Shown here: piece after piece, positions 16,947 through 24,709 of the stretch
Numbering within the stretch: the first letter of the stretch is position 1
How the letters are laid out: each line of letters begins with the position of its first letter
DNA from: Streptosporangiaceae bacterium
GTDB taxonomy: Bacteria; Actinomycetota; Actinomycetes; Streptosporangiales; Streptosporangiaceae
NCBI GenBank assembly: GCA_025934375.1
Contig: JAICYD010000018.1
Coordinates: forward strand, 1 to 64,000
Length of the DNA: 64,000 bases
Reading direction: 5' to 3'
The notes under the pieces: generated by a model
The model's input: only the letters and a program-made list of their open reading frames with translations
What the model was told of the DNA's origin: nothing
The model's database searches: none
Program-made: the position numbers and the translations under genes

Positions 16947-18385
16947 GGCGTGCTCGCCTCGTAGCGGACCACGGTGCCCGCGCCGGGCGCGGTCTGGATG
17001 GCCAGCGATCCCCCGCCGTGCCGGGCGGCGTCGGCCATGAGCCGCAGTCCGAAATGGCCTTCGGCCTGCGGGGCGGCCTCGAAGCCGCGCCCGTCGTCGG
17101 CGACGTCCAGGCGGGCACGGCCGTCCTCGGCGCCGGCCAGGCGCAGCGTGATCCGGCTGGCCCCGGCGTGCCGGACCGCGTTCCGCAGCGCCTCCTGGGC
17201 GATGCGGAACATCGCCTCCTGGTCGCGCTCCGGCGCGGCGTCGGCCACCACGTCGTCGATATCCGCGCCGGCTGGCCCGCTGTCCCCGGACGCGGTGCGA
17301 GCCAGGTCGCGCAGCGCGCCGCCCAGCCCGGCGGCCCGCAGGCTGGGCGGGTAGATGTCCACCAGCAGTGACCGCAGGCCGGTCACGCCGTCGCGCACCG
17401 TAGCGGCCGCCGACTCCAGGTCGGCCGCCTGCCGCGGGTCGCCGCCGGTGCCCGCCTGCTGTGCGTGCCCGGCCACGATGAGGGATGCCCCCACCAGTTG
17501 CTGCACCACTCCGTCATGCAATGTCGCCGCGATCCGCCGGCGCTCGTCATCGGAGGCGTCCAGGGCACGGCGCGTCAGCTCATCCTGGCGGGCGCGGGCC
17601 TGCCGGGCCCGCACCACGACCAGCCAGCCCAGCCCGGCGAGCAGGAGCATCAGGGCCAGCAGGCTGCTGAGCATGACCCCGGCGAAGCCGCGCCAGAGCT
17701 CGGTGCTGCGCTGGCTGACCGTGTCGTACTTGAAGTAGGTCTCGAAGAGCAGCGGCTGGCCATTCGGCGTCCAGACTGGCCGGTAGACCTCGAGCAGCTT
17801 GCCGTCGCCCCGCTCGTACTGGTTCTCCGGCAGCAGCAGGTCGCTGATCCCCGCGTGGGTGTGCGGATGGAGCAGCGCGGACCGGGCGTCGCTGTCCAGG
17901 GTGAACTGCTGGCCGATGAGCCGCGGCTCGTCGGAGTAAAGGATCTTGCCTTCGAGCGTCCAGATCTTCACCCGGACCATCGAGCCGGAACCGTTCACCC
18001 AGTTGCGGACCAGGGGATCCAGGACGCGCCGGGCCTGCGCCGGGTCGGCGGGCATGGTGTCGGTGAGCGCGGGCTGCACGACGCTCACCGCGAGGTCGTC
18101 GGTCAGTTCCGCGACGGCGTGCACCGCCTGCTGCTCGGCGACCCGCTGGCTGACCAGCCCCCCGGCGACGGCGACGATGATGGCGAGCACCAGCCCCGCC
18201 AGTGCGAGCGGGCCGACCATCCGCCACATCGACGGCGGCTCGTCCGCGGCGCGCCCGGCGTTCGGCGTCACCAGCACGACCCAGGCGGGTGCCCCCGGAG
18301 CGACTCCGGGGGCACCCGCTGGGCGCGGTGGTGGTGGTTCCGATGGCAGCCCGGGCGGGGCTGCGTCCGGCGGCCCGCTCGTCAC
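16943..18385 (-). CDS. Two-TM sensor histidine kinase (NarL partner, HisKA_3)
   Basis: The protein has 480 residues. A Pro-rich cytoplasmic N-terminus is followed by TM1 near 55-77, an extracellular sensing domain of about 155 residues, TM2 near 233-255, the HisKA_3 H-box RRIAATLHDGVVQQLVGASL and an HATPase with VRHAGASRITLRL, DDGRGFE and GHFGLRLMADAA. All catalytic boxes are present. The start is GTG at 18385, only 3 bp after the stop of the small secreted protein gene; that protein may be its ligand. A 16-bp perfect hairpin lies within the first 34 codons (18285-18319). Confidence 0.9.
   Translation of the reverse strand: MTSGPPDAAPPGLPSEPPPPRPAGAPGVAPGAPAWVVLVTPNAGRAADEPPSMWRMVGPLALAGLVLAIIVAVAGGLVSQRVAEQQAVHAVAELTDDLAVSVVQPALTDTMPADPAQARRVLDPLVRNWVNGSGSMVRVKIWTLEGKILYSDEPRLIGQQFTLDSDARSALLHPHTHAGISDLLLPENQYERGDGKLLEVYRPVWTPNGQPLLFETYFKYDTVSQRSTELWRGFAGVMLSSLLALMLLLAGLGWLVVVRARQARARQDELTRRALDASDDERRRIAATLHDGVVQQLVGASLIVAGHAQQAGTGGDPRQAADLESAAATVRDGVTGLRSLLVDIYPPSLRAAGLGGALRDLARTASGDSGPAGADIDDVVADAAPERDQEAMFRIAQEALRNAVRHAGASRITLRLAGAEDGRARLDVADDGRGFEAAPQAEGHFGLRLMADAARHGGGSLAIQTAPGAGTVVRYEASTP
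18285..18319 (-). promoter_or_regulatory. Strong hairpin in the histidine-kinase 5' coding region
   Basis: GCGGGTGCCCCCGGAG and its exact complement are separated by CGA: a 16-bp perfect stem with a 3-nt loop. It lies about 66-100 nt into the kinase reading frame and encodes AGAPGVAPGAPA. It could slow translation or end transcription between the small upstream gene and the kinase, lowering the kinase relative to the secreted protein. Confidence 0.5.
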
Positions 18386-18388
18386 TGG

Positions 18389-18769
18389 CTAGCCCCGGCC
18401 GCTCTTGCCGCCGCCGCTGCCGGTGCTGCCGCCGCGGTGGTGGTCATCGGACGGCTCGGCGTGCGGGGTGAGGCCACCGTGATCGTCAGTGGGCTCGGCG
18501 TGCGGGGTGAGGCCACCGTGATCGTCAGTGGGCACCGCGACGGGGGCGCCCGGCGGGGAACTAGCGTTGCCGCGGTCGTCTCCCGGTTCGACGTGCCGAG
18601 TCGAGCCGCCGTGATCGTCGAAGAAGACGGGCTGCTTGGTATTGCTCGGCGCCGGGACCGGGATCTCGTGGCTGAAGGACGGGTTTCCCGCCAGGCCCGC
18701 GACAGCGGGGGTGGCGGCGATGCCGCCGGCGAGGGCGATGCCCGCCGCGACCAGAAAGACTCGCTTCAT
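18389..18769 (-). CDS. Small secreted His/Asp-rich repeat protein
   Basis: The protein has 126 residues. MKRVFLVAAGIALAGGIAAT followed by PAVAG is a classical signal peptide. The mature part carries DDHGG units (FFDDHGGSTRHVEPGDD, then TDDHGGLTPHAEP repeated twice and a degenerate PSDDHHRGG) and a Gly/Ser/Lys-rich tail. His and Asp at regular spacing could bind metal ions; no enzyme motif is seen. A GAGGAG RBS precedes the ATG. It is the first gene of an operon with the histidine kinase and regulator, so it may present a metal or envelope signal to the sensor. No known family was recognised. Confidence 0.75.
   Translation of the reverse strand: MKRVFLVAAGIALAGGIAATPAVAGLAGNPSFSHEIPVPAPSNTKQPVFFDDHGGSTRHVEPGDDRGNASSPPGAPVAVPTDDHGGLTPHAEPTDDHGGLTPHAEPSDDHHRGGSTGSGGGKSGRG
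18453..18530 (-). repeat. 39-bp tandem repeat, two identical copies
   Basis: Two adjacent identical 39-bp units (18453-18491 and 18492-18530) each encode 13 residues, TDDHGGLTPHAEP. Identity at every base, including silent positions, points to a recent duplication inside the secreted-protein gene. Confidence 0.85.
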
Positions 18770-19099
18770 GTGTCTGCGCTCCTCGTGAGTGCGTATCCGA
18801 TACGACCTTTATGGCGTCGAACCGGTTCAGCCCGCCATACGACCTACGCACTACTACTACGAGCGGGACGCCTGCCTAGATGGCATTCACCTAGCTCACA
18901 GCGGGGACGCGTCAGCTTACCCGAAGTCAGGTCGCGACCCGGAAGTACCGCCAGGAGCTGCTGATGTTCGCGTTCGCGTTCGCGCCGTCGCTGGCGCCCC
19001 AACCCCGGGGACGCGGCCGTGGCGGCCGGCGACTAGGGGCGCTTCAGCCATGCCCGCGCCAGCCCGGCTGGCGCGGGGCATGCCATCGCGGGGCATCCG
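18770..19099. other. Intergenic region, 330 bp
   Basis: This region precedes the secreted-protein operon and follows the pseudokinase gene, both on the minus strand. It should hold the operon promoter near 18780-18860, where AT content rises (ACTACTACTACG). It also carries the terminator-like hairpin at 19049-19082. An open frame at 18789-19103 on the plus strand has no RBS and no protein-like features. Confidence 0.5.
19049..19082 (-). terminator. Hairpin terminator after the pseudokinase gene
   Basis: CATGCCCGCGCCAGCC pairs with GGCTGGCGCGGGGCATG around a 2-nt loop, with one bulged G. It lies 18 bp past the stop of the pseudokinase gene. There is no U-tract, as is usual in high-GC actinobacteria. 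Confidence 0.6.
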
Positions 19100-20773
19100 C
19101 TAGGCGAGGTGCAACGCACCCGGGCCGGGGAGGCTGGCCTGGATGTCCCGCAAGGCGGCGGCGACGTCGGCGGCGCTGCCCGGCCGGTCCGCGGGGGCTT
19201 TCAAGAGCAGGGCCAGCACCAGGTCGTTGAGTGCCTCAGTGATGGCGGGGTCGTGATCGCGGGGCGGCGCGGGCGTCTCCTCAATGTGCTGGCGGATGTA
19301 CCCCGGGAACCCGGAGTCGCTGGTGAACGGCGGCGCGCCGGTCAGCATCTCGTAGAGCACGCAGCCAAGCCCGTACAGGTCCGATGAGACGGTGTAAGCC
19401 GGGTCTTGTGAATCGAACAGCTCCGGTGCCATGTATTCCGGGACGCCCATCACGTAGCCATCCGGTGGCGGCGCCGGCTCCGCGCTGCGGTCCTGGGCGA
19501 TGGCGAAGTCAATGACCTTGACCTGGTCCCCCTCCTGGACGAAGACGTTCTGGGTGGACAGGCTGCAGTGCACGATGCCGCGCTCGTGGATCGCGACCAC
19601 GGCGTCGGCCAGCTGAATGGCCAGGTCCACCGCCCGGTGCACGGGGAGGCCCTGGCGGTAGAAGCTCATCAGCTGGGATAGGTCCCCGCCGAACAGCAGC
19701 TCCATGACAATGTAGGGCCAGCCGCCGTCCATGCCGGTGTCATAGATCGCCACGATGCCCGGATGCCGCAGCTTCGCCATGATCTGCGCCTCGCGGCCGA
19801 ACAGCTGGTGCGACAGCCGGCCGTAGTCCCAGTTCAGCAGCCACTTGACCGCGACCTCCCGGTCAAGCAGCAGGTCCCGCGCGCGCCAGACCGTAGCCAT
19901 CGTGCCCCGTCCCACGAGCTGGTCCAGGCGGTAGCGGCCCGACAGCACGGTGTCCGCCTCCGCCTCGCCGCCGGGACCGCAGATGACCGGCTCCCATGGT
20001 GGCGGGACCGTCTCCGGGACCGTCTCCGGCACCGTCTCCGGCACCGCGTCGCCGCCGGGATTCCCGGGCCCGGGGATCTCCACTTCGCCGACGACGGGTA
20101 TCGGCATCGTCGGCGGATTCAGCCAGGAGGCGGCCTGGGCGGGCCCGGGGATCACCGGCTCCGGGATCACCGTGACCCATTCCGTGGGCGGCGAGATGGA
20201 AAAGCCCGTCCCGTCCGCGTAGGTCGCGGTGACGTCCTCGCCCCGGTACCCGGCGATGTACGCGGCATGACGGGAGACTCGTCGCAGCGATACTCCCCGC
20301 AGGGCGGCGAAGATGATGTCCGCGTGATCCAGGCACGCGCCGTCCAGCACCGCGTCCGTGAGCGTGACGTCGCGGAACCAGGCGCTGGTGAGGTTGACGC
20401 CCGTGGCCTCTAGCTCGGTCAGCTCCACGCGGTCGAACGCGGCGCCCCGGAAGTCCAGGCCCGCCAGGTTCGCGCCCGCGATGGCCATGCCCTCCAGCCG
20501 GATGTAGGAGCGGACGTCGCGCGGCAGCGAGCCGAGGAGCGTCAGCGCTGCCTGCGCGTCGGGCGTGACCCGCTTCGACGGATCCGGCGATAGCTCATGC
20601 CACGCCTGGATGAAGCGGCACAGGTAATGCGTCACGGCGTCGACCTGGGCGCCGGGCCGCCGCGCGAGGGCGGCCATGTCCTCGATGGCCGCCAGCGCCG
20701 CCTCGACGTCGCCGGTGCTCGAAAGGAGCCGGCCCGCCGCTGCCCCGAGCTCACCGTCCACGGCCGCGACCAA
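19100..20773 (-). CDS. Pentapeptide-repeat protein fused to a Ser/Thr pseudokinase
   Basis: The protein has 557 residues. Residues 1-90 are helical; about 92-160 are pentapeptide repeats (AGANLAGLDFRGAAFDRVEL, then VNLTSAWFRDVTL); a Pro-rich linker contains PETV three times; a protein-kinase fold starts near 283. The Gly loop (GRGTMATV) and VAVK lysine remain, but the catalytic loop reads HCSLSTQN instead of HRDLKPxN, losing the catalytic Asp, and DFG is DFA. YMAPELF and the C-lobe are well kept. It probably acts as an ATP-binding scaffold rather than an active kinase. The start is TTG at 20773 or, more likely, GTG at 20761. No TM helix was seen. Confidence 0.82.
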   Translation of the reverse strand: MVAAVDGELGAAAGRLLSSTGDVEAALAAIEDMAALARRPGAQVDAVTHYLCRFIQAWHELSPDPSKRVTPDAQAALTLLGSLPRDVRSYIRLEGMAIAGANLAGLDFRGAAFDRVELTELEATGVNLTSAWFRDVTLTDAVLDGACLDHADIIFAALRGVSLRRVSRHAAYIAGYRGEDVTATYADGTGFSISPPTEWVTVIPEPVIPGPAQAASWLNPPTMPIPVVGEVEIPGPGNPGGDAVPETVPETVPETVPPPWEPVICGPGGEAEADTVLSGRYRLDQLVGRGTMATVWRARDLLLDREVAVKWLLNWDYGRLSHQLFGREAQIMAKLRHPGIVAIYDTGMDGGWPYIVMELLFGGDLSQLMSFYRQGLPVHRAVDLAIQLADAVVAIHERGIVHCSLSTQNVFVQEGDQVKVIDFAIAQDRSAEPAPPPDGYVMGVPEYMAPELFDSQDPAYTVSSDLYGLGCVLYEMLTGAPPFTSDSGFPGYIRQHIEETPAPPRDHDPAITEALNDLVLALLLKAPADRPGSAADVAAALRDIQASLPGPGALHLA

Positions 20774-20888
20774 AACCGGACTGTGTTGTATCCACCCCTA
20801 AGCCCCCTCCCGGTGCTGCCATTATGTGGCATAGCTGCGATTTCGCGCAGCCCGGCGGGGGGCGCGGCCGCGGCCGCGCGGCCAGTGC

Positions 20889-21251
20889 TCAGTAGCTGAA
20901 GGTAGTCGCCGGCTCGTCGCCGATCCACGCCCACATCGGGATCGTGCCGCCCAGCGCCGCGTTCTTCACCAGGTCGGCTTCGGCCAGCTTTCGCGCGCTG
21001 AAGCAGATCGGGCAGACCATGTACGTCCCGCCTGCCTCCTCATACCTCCGGACCAGGTCGGCCAGCGGCGGGCAGCCATCGCAGGCGACCGCGGTGGCCA
21101 CCCCGGCCAGGGCCAGCCGCGCCGCCTCCTTGGTGAGGAACATCAGCGTCTGTCGTCCCTGCTCGGCGGCCCCCACCGCCACCAGGAACGCCACCGTGAC
21201 CTTCTCCGTGTCCTCAAGCCCCGTCGTCAGGCTGATAACCGCCTTGCCCAT
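20889..21251 (-). CDS. DsrE/DsrF-like family protein
   Basis: The protein has 120 residues. It begins MGKAVISLTTGLEDTEKVTV, followed by FLVAVGAAEQGRQTLMFLTKEA, the pattern of small DsrE-like sulfur-relay folds. Cysteine motifs CDGCPP and CPICFSARKL could carry persulfide or bind metal. The ATG at 21251 matches the family start. It diverges from the CoA-transferase gene. Its partners are unknown, since no sulfur genes lie nearby. Confidence 0.75.
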   Translation of the reverse strand: MGKAVISLTTGLEDTEKVTVAFLVAVGAAEQGRQTLMFLTKEAARLALAGVATAVACDGCPPLADLVRRYEEAGGTYMVCPICFSARKLAEADLVKNAALGGTIPMWAWIGDEPATTFSY

Positions 21252-21473
21252 CGCGCTTGCCCGCTTCCTCGCCGCGAGGCGGCCCGGCGCCGCCCCGTCG
21301 TACTGCCGAGGATGGCTGGCGGTCACCGCCCCCCGCATGGGGCAACCGCCCCATCTTCCGCGATGAGGTCGCCCCCCACGCCTGGCCGGCCGGGCATCCA
21401 CGCGCGGCGATTACCGGCCTGGCATCGCATGCACCCACCCACTGGCCGGCGGCTCACCGCGGATGTGATGATC

Positions 21474-22646
21474 ATGCGTGTGATCAACGATGATGCTGCC
21501 GCCCCCAAGCGCGGGCCGCTGGCCGGGGTCCGGGTGGTGGAGCTGGCCGGGATCGGGCCGGTGCCGCTGGCCGGGATGCTGCTCGCCGACCTGGGCGCGG
21601 ACGTGGTGCGGGTGGACCGGCCCGACAGCGCCCCCCTCATCCCGCCGCGGAATGACATCGCCAACCGGGGCAAGCGCTCCATCGTCGTCGACCTGAAGCA
21701 CCCCCGCGGCGCGGGCGTCGTGCTGGACCTCGCGGCGCGGGCGAACGTGCTGCTGGAGGGACTGCGCCCGGGGGTCACCGAGCGGCTCGGCATCGGCCCC
21801 GACGACTGCTGGGCGCGTAACCCGGGCCTGGTGTACGGGCGGATGACCGGCTGGGGCCAGGACGGGCCGCTGGCCCAGGCGGCCGGGCACGACATCGGGT
21901 ACATCGCGATCACCGGGGCGCTGCACGCGATCGGCCGGGCCGGGGGCCCGCCGCAGCCGCCGGTCAACTACCTGGGCGACTTCGGCGGCGGGTCGATGTT
22001 CCTGGTGCTCGGCGTCGTGGCCGCGCTGTGGGAGGCGCGCGAGTCCGGGCGGGGCCAGGTGGTCGACGCCGCGATCGTCGACGGCACCGCGGCGCTGGCC
22101 ACGATGACCTACTCGATGCTGGCCGGCGGGGCGTGGCGGGACGAGCGGGGCGTGAACCTGCTCGACACCGGCGCCCCGTACTACGACGTGTACGAGACGG
22201 CGGACGGGCGGCACATGGCGGTCGGCGCGCTCGAGGCCAGGTTCTACGCGGCGTTCATCACGCTGCTGTTCGACGGCGAGCCGCCCGCTGGGTTGCCGGC
22301 CCAGCACGACATGGCCGCCTGGCCGGCGCTGCGCGCTGCGATCGCCGCCCGGTTCGCCGCCCGCACGCAAGCCGAGTGGGCCAAGGTCTTCGAGGGCAGC
22401 GACGCCTGCGTCTCCCCCGTCGTGTCACTGTCGGAGGCGCCGGCGCACCCGCACCTGGCCGCCCGCGGCACCTACACCGAGGTCGACGGGATCACCCAGC
22501 CGGCGCCCGCGCCGCGCTTCTCGCGCACCCAGGGCCAGCCGGGGCGCATCGCGACGCCCGGCGCGCACACGCGCGAGATCCTCGACGCCTGGAACGTCCC
22601 CGACCCCGCCACCCTCCTCGCCGACGGCGTCGTCGCCCAGGCCTGA
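21474..22646 (+). CDS. CaiB/BaiF-type CoA-transferase, AMACR-like
   Basis: The protein has 390 residues. It is a family III CoA-transferase: LAGVRVVELAGIGPVPLAGM at the N-terminus, NRGKRSIVVDLKHPRG, RLGIGPDDCWARNPGLVYGR, then GALHAIGRAGGPPQPPVNYL and LGDFGGGSM with the catalytic Asp near 169. The GRAGGPPQPP stretch is typical of alpha-methylacyl-CoA racemase, so 2-methylacyl-CoA epimerisation is the best guess; CoA transfer remains possible. Starts at 21468 and 21474 are both feasible. A long plus-strand extension upstream to 21312 is not protein-like. Confidence 0.85.
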   Translation: MRVINDDAAAPKRGPLAGVRVVELAGIGPVPLAGMLLADLGADVVRVDRPDSAPLIPPRNDIANRGKRSIVVDLKHPRGAGVVLDLAARANVLLEGLRPGVTERLGIGPDDCWARNPGLVYGRMTGWGQDGPLAQAAGHDIGYIAITGALHAIGRAGGPPQPPVNYLGDFGGGSMFLVLGVVAALWEARESGRGQVVDAAIVDGTAALATMTYSMLAGGAWRDERGVNLLDTGAPYYDVYETADGRHMAVGALEARFYAAFITLLFDGEPPAGLPAQHDMAAWPALRAAIAARFAARTQAEWAKVFEGSDACVSPVVSLSEAPAHPHLAARGTYTEVDGITQPAPAPRFSRTQGQPGRIATPGAHTREILDAWNVPDPATLLADGVVAQA

Positions 22647-23190
22647 TCCCCTCCCACCCCGGCATGTACGCCGCCCCCCGGGTGGGTGACCCTCCAGACC
22701 GGCACTCGCCCACCCGAGCCAGGTCACTGGCCCTCCCGCCCCGGCACCCACCCCACCCGGACCAGGTCACCGGCCCTCCCGCCCCGGCACCCACCCCACC
22801 CGAACCAGGTCACCGGCCCTCCCGCCCCGGATAGTTCCGGGGCGGTGTCCCTTTAGGCACGGAACTCCTGGCGGTCGTTGGCCCTCTAGACACGGTTAGA
22901 GCAGGTCGTTGGCCCTTCCGCGCCGGAATCACTTCGGGGCGATGGCCCTCGCGCCATGGAACGAGACCGGCTTGATGGCGCCAGCGCCCCGCGATCTCCC
23001 AGGACGCTGACGAGCGTGTCGCCGACCGGGCCAAGTCCGGGCGCCGGCGCGGTGAGCACCGCGGTATGCGGCCAGCCGCTGGGCTCGCTGACACCGCGCA
23101 GCTGGCATTCCGGCTGCGCCAGTTCGCCGACCAGCCGTCGCAGCGCGAAGGCCAGCCTGCCCCGTGAAGCCGGGGCGACTGGCCTTGCGG
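22647..23190. other. Non-coding region with repeats, 544 bp
   Basis: The region holds three 43-bp tandem units (22711-22831), then a looser series around GGTCGTTGGCCCT at about 22868-22880 and 22905-22917, mixed with GCCCCGG and CACGGAACT-like words. Bases about 22990-23187 read on the minus strand give an open, protein-like but start-less stretch (GRLAFALRRLVGEL, then SGWPHTAVLTAPAPG), possibly an old gene fragment. No promoter or RNA gene was recognised. Confidence 0.45.
22711..22831. repeat. 43-bp tandem repeat, nearly three copies
   Basis: Units begin CACCCGAGCC, CACCCGGACC and CACCCGAACC at 22711, 22754 and 22797, and share AGGTCACTGGCCCTCCCGCC with few changes. The period is exactly 43 bp. 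There are no unique spacers, so it is not CRISPR. Confidence 0.8.
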
Positions 23191-23592
23191 TCAGCGCGTG
23201 CGCGCTAGCGGTTGAACATGCCCTTCAAAGTTCTTCGCGCCCTGCGCGAGCGGGTCGCTGGACGGCACCTTGCCGCTCGGCGTCACCTGGTCGATCAGGC
23301 TCGGCAGAGCCTGCGCGACGTGGTTAGCGATCTGGTCGGGCGACATGCCGGTCTGCTGCGCCATCTGCGCGAGCGCGGCCGGGTCCATCGCCTGCTGGAT
23401 CTGCTGGCCGGAGACGGGCTTGTTCTCCCCGTTGCCGATCCAGGACTGGACCTGCTGGCCAAGGCCGGCGCTGGTGAGCTGCGACACGATGCCCTGCAGG
23501 CCGCCGCCGCCGAACAGGCTCTGGATGTTGTCCAGGCCACCCTGCAGGCCGGCCTGACCACCCAGCTTGTTCAGGACGTCTTGCGTTCCCAT
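23191..23592 (-). CDS. YidB-like (DUF937) protein
   Basis: The protein has 133 residues and is rich in Gln and Gly: MGTQDVLNKLGGQAGLQGGL, then GIVSQLTSAGLGQQVQSWIG and a helical tail with MDPAALAQMAQQTGMSPDQI. This is the YidB/DUF937 pattern, cytosolic and of unknown function. The start is fixed by a strong RBS (GGGGAGAAGC) ahead of ATG 23592; upstream extension is implausible. The SARP-free, repeat-rich intergenic DNA follows its stop. Confidence 0.8.
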   Translation of the reverse strand: MGTQDVLNKLGGQAGLQGGLDNIQSLFGGGGLQGIVSQLTSAGLGQQVQSWIGNGENKPVSGQQIQQAMDPAALAQMAQQTGMSPDQIANHVAQALPSLIDQVTPSGKVPSSDPLAQGAKNFEGHVQPLARTR

Positions 23593-23711
23593 GCTTCTCC
23601 CCCCGTTGGGCTTTGCGTTTCGGAACGAGGCAGTTAGCAACTGCCAGGCTCCCTCATTCCCGCCCGCCCCGGGGGTAACCGCGCCGCCCCCGAAAACTTC
23701 ACGCTCCGTGA

Positions 23712-24524
23712 TCACAGCCCCACCATCTGCGCCATCTGCGCCACCGCGTAGCGGAACAACTCGTCAGCCGGGTCGAAACTGCCCACGTACTGGCCGAACA
23801 GCTCGAAGCTGATCAGCCCGAACAGCTGCCCCCAGGCCACCGCGCCTCGCACCAGCACATCCGGCCGCACCGGCACGTCCGGTTGCACCGCGTCCCCGGC
23901 CGTGCCCTCGATGGCGGCCGCCAGCGCCGCCGCCTGCTCGTTGAGCACGCCGCCGACCTCCGGGCCGCCGACCTCCGGGCCGTCGGCAGCATCGGGGCGG
24001 CCGGCAGCATCGGGGGCACCGGCAGCATCGGGGGCACGGCGCGGCCCGGCGCCCGGCCGGGCCTCGCGCAGCAGCCCGATCAGGGCGAGCGGCACCCGGG
24101 CGGCCGGGCCGATGGTCGCCTCGGGGGCGCGGTACCCGGGTACCGGCGAGCCGTAGATCAGCGCGTACTCATGCGGGTGGGTGCGCGCCCAGCCGCGGAT
24201 CGCCTGGCATGCGGCCACCCACCGCTCCCGGGCGCCCCCGCCGCCGGCCACGGCCTGTTCCGCGACCTCGCCGACCGCGTCGTAGGCGTCGATGATCAGC
24301 GCCGTGAGCAGGTCCTCCTTGCTCGGGTAGTAGCGGTACAGCGCCGAGGAGACCATGCCGAGCTCGCGGGCGACCGACCGCAGCGACAGCGCCGCGGCGC
24401 CCACCCGCGCGAGCTGGCGCCGCGCTTCCACTTTGATCTCCCTGGTCAGCTCCGCGCGGGCGCGCTCCCGGGCGGTCGCTGTCCGGTTCGCGGGCCTCGC
24501 GGCCGTCCCTTGGCTCATCGCCAT
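23712..24524 (-). CDS. TetR-family regulator with an expanded linker
   Basis: The protein has 270 residues. The helix-turn-helix is clear: LARVGAAALSLRSVARELGM, then SSALYRYYPSKEDLLTALI. The C-terminal domain is of the TetR_C type (FGLISFELFGQYVG). A low-complexity stretch of about 35 residues, built on PDAAG and PEVGG units, interrupts it and comes from 18-bp repeats at 23985-24037. The gene diverges from the Ddn-like reductase, with two matching palindromes between them, so it probably represses the reductase and itself. Confidence 0.85.
   Translation of the reverse strand: MAMSQGTAARPANRTATARERARAELTREIKVEARRQLARVGAAALSLRSVARELGMVSSALYRYYPSKEDLLTALIIDAYDAVGEVAEQAVAGGGGARERWVAACQAIRGWARTHPHEYALIYGSPVPGYRAPEATIGPAARVPLALIGLLREARPGAGPRRAPDAAGAPDAAGRPDAADGPEVGGPEVGGVLNEQAAALAAAIEGTAGDAVQPDVPVRPDVLVRGAVAWGQLFGLISFELFGQYVGSFDPADELFRYAVAQMAQMVGL
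23985..24037 (-). repeat. 18-bp tandem repeat inside the TetR gene
   Basis: Three units related to GGCAGCATCGGGGGCACC run from 23985 to 24037, next to a shorter pair (ACCTCCGGGCCG). They code for repeated PDAAG and PEVGG. The linker position suggests tolerated expansion. Confidence 0.75.
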
Positions 24525-24568
24525 CCCTAGCCACCTCCGGAGGCAATAATCAGATCACCAGACAAAAT

Positions 24569-24585
24569 CGAGAGCACTGCTCTTG
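24569..24585. promoter_or_regulatory. TetR operator copy 1 (CGAGAGC-N3-GCTCTTG)
   Basis: The 17-bp imperfect palindrome has one mismatch to the second copy at 24622-24638. It lies 45 bp upstream of the TetR start. The two centres are 53 bp apart, close to five helical turns. Confidence 0.65.
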
Positions 24586-24621
24586 ACAAGCTATCCGCTC
24601 CTGGTGTTCACTGATCTTACA

Positions 24622-24638
24622 CGAGAGCGTTGCTCTCG
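24622..24638. promoter_or_regulatory. TetR operator copy 2 (CGAGAGC-GTT-GCTCTCG)
   Basis: A perfect palindrome of 7-bp arms around GTT, in the region between the divergent regulator and the reductase, 72 bp before the reductase ATG. Spacing to copy 1 suggests binding of two dimers on one face of the DNA. Confidence 0.7.
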
Positions 24639-24709
24639 AAAAGGATCGGTGCACCGCAAGGAGCGCCGACCACGAGAGGGGCCGCGAGGCACCCGGAGGA
24701 GGGGCCGAC

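Noticed and set aside
18789-19103. Open frame in the 18.8-19.1 kb gap
   Set aside because: No RBS, no protein-like composition, and it spans a terminator hairpin.
22711-22831. Possible CRISPR array
   Set aside because: The 43-bp units are adjacent with no unique spacers and no cas genes are near.
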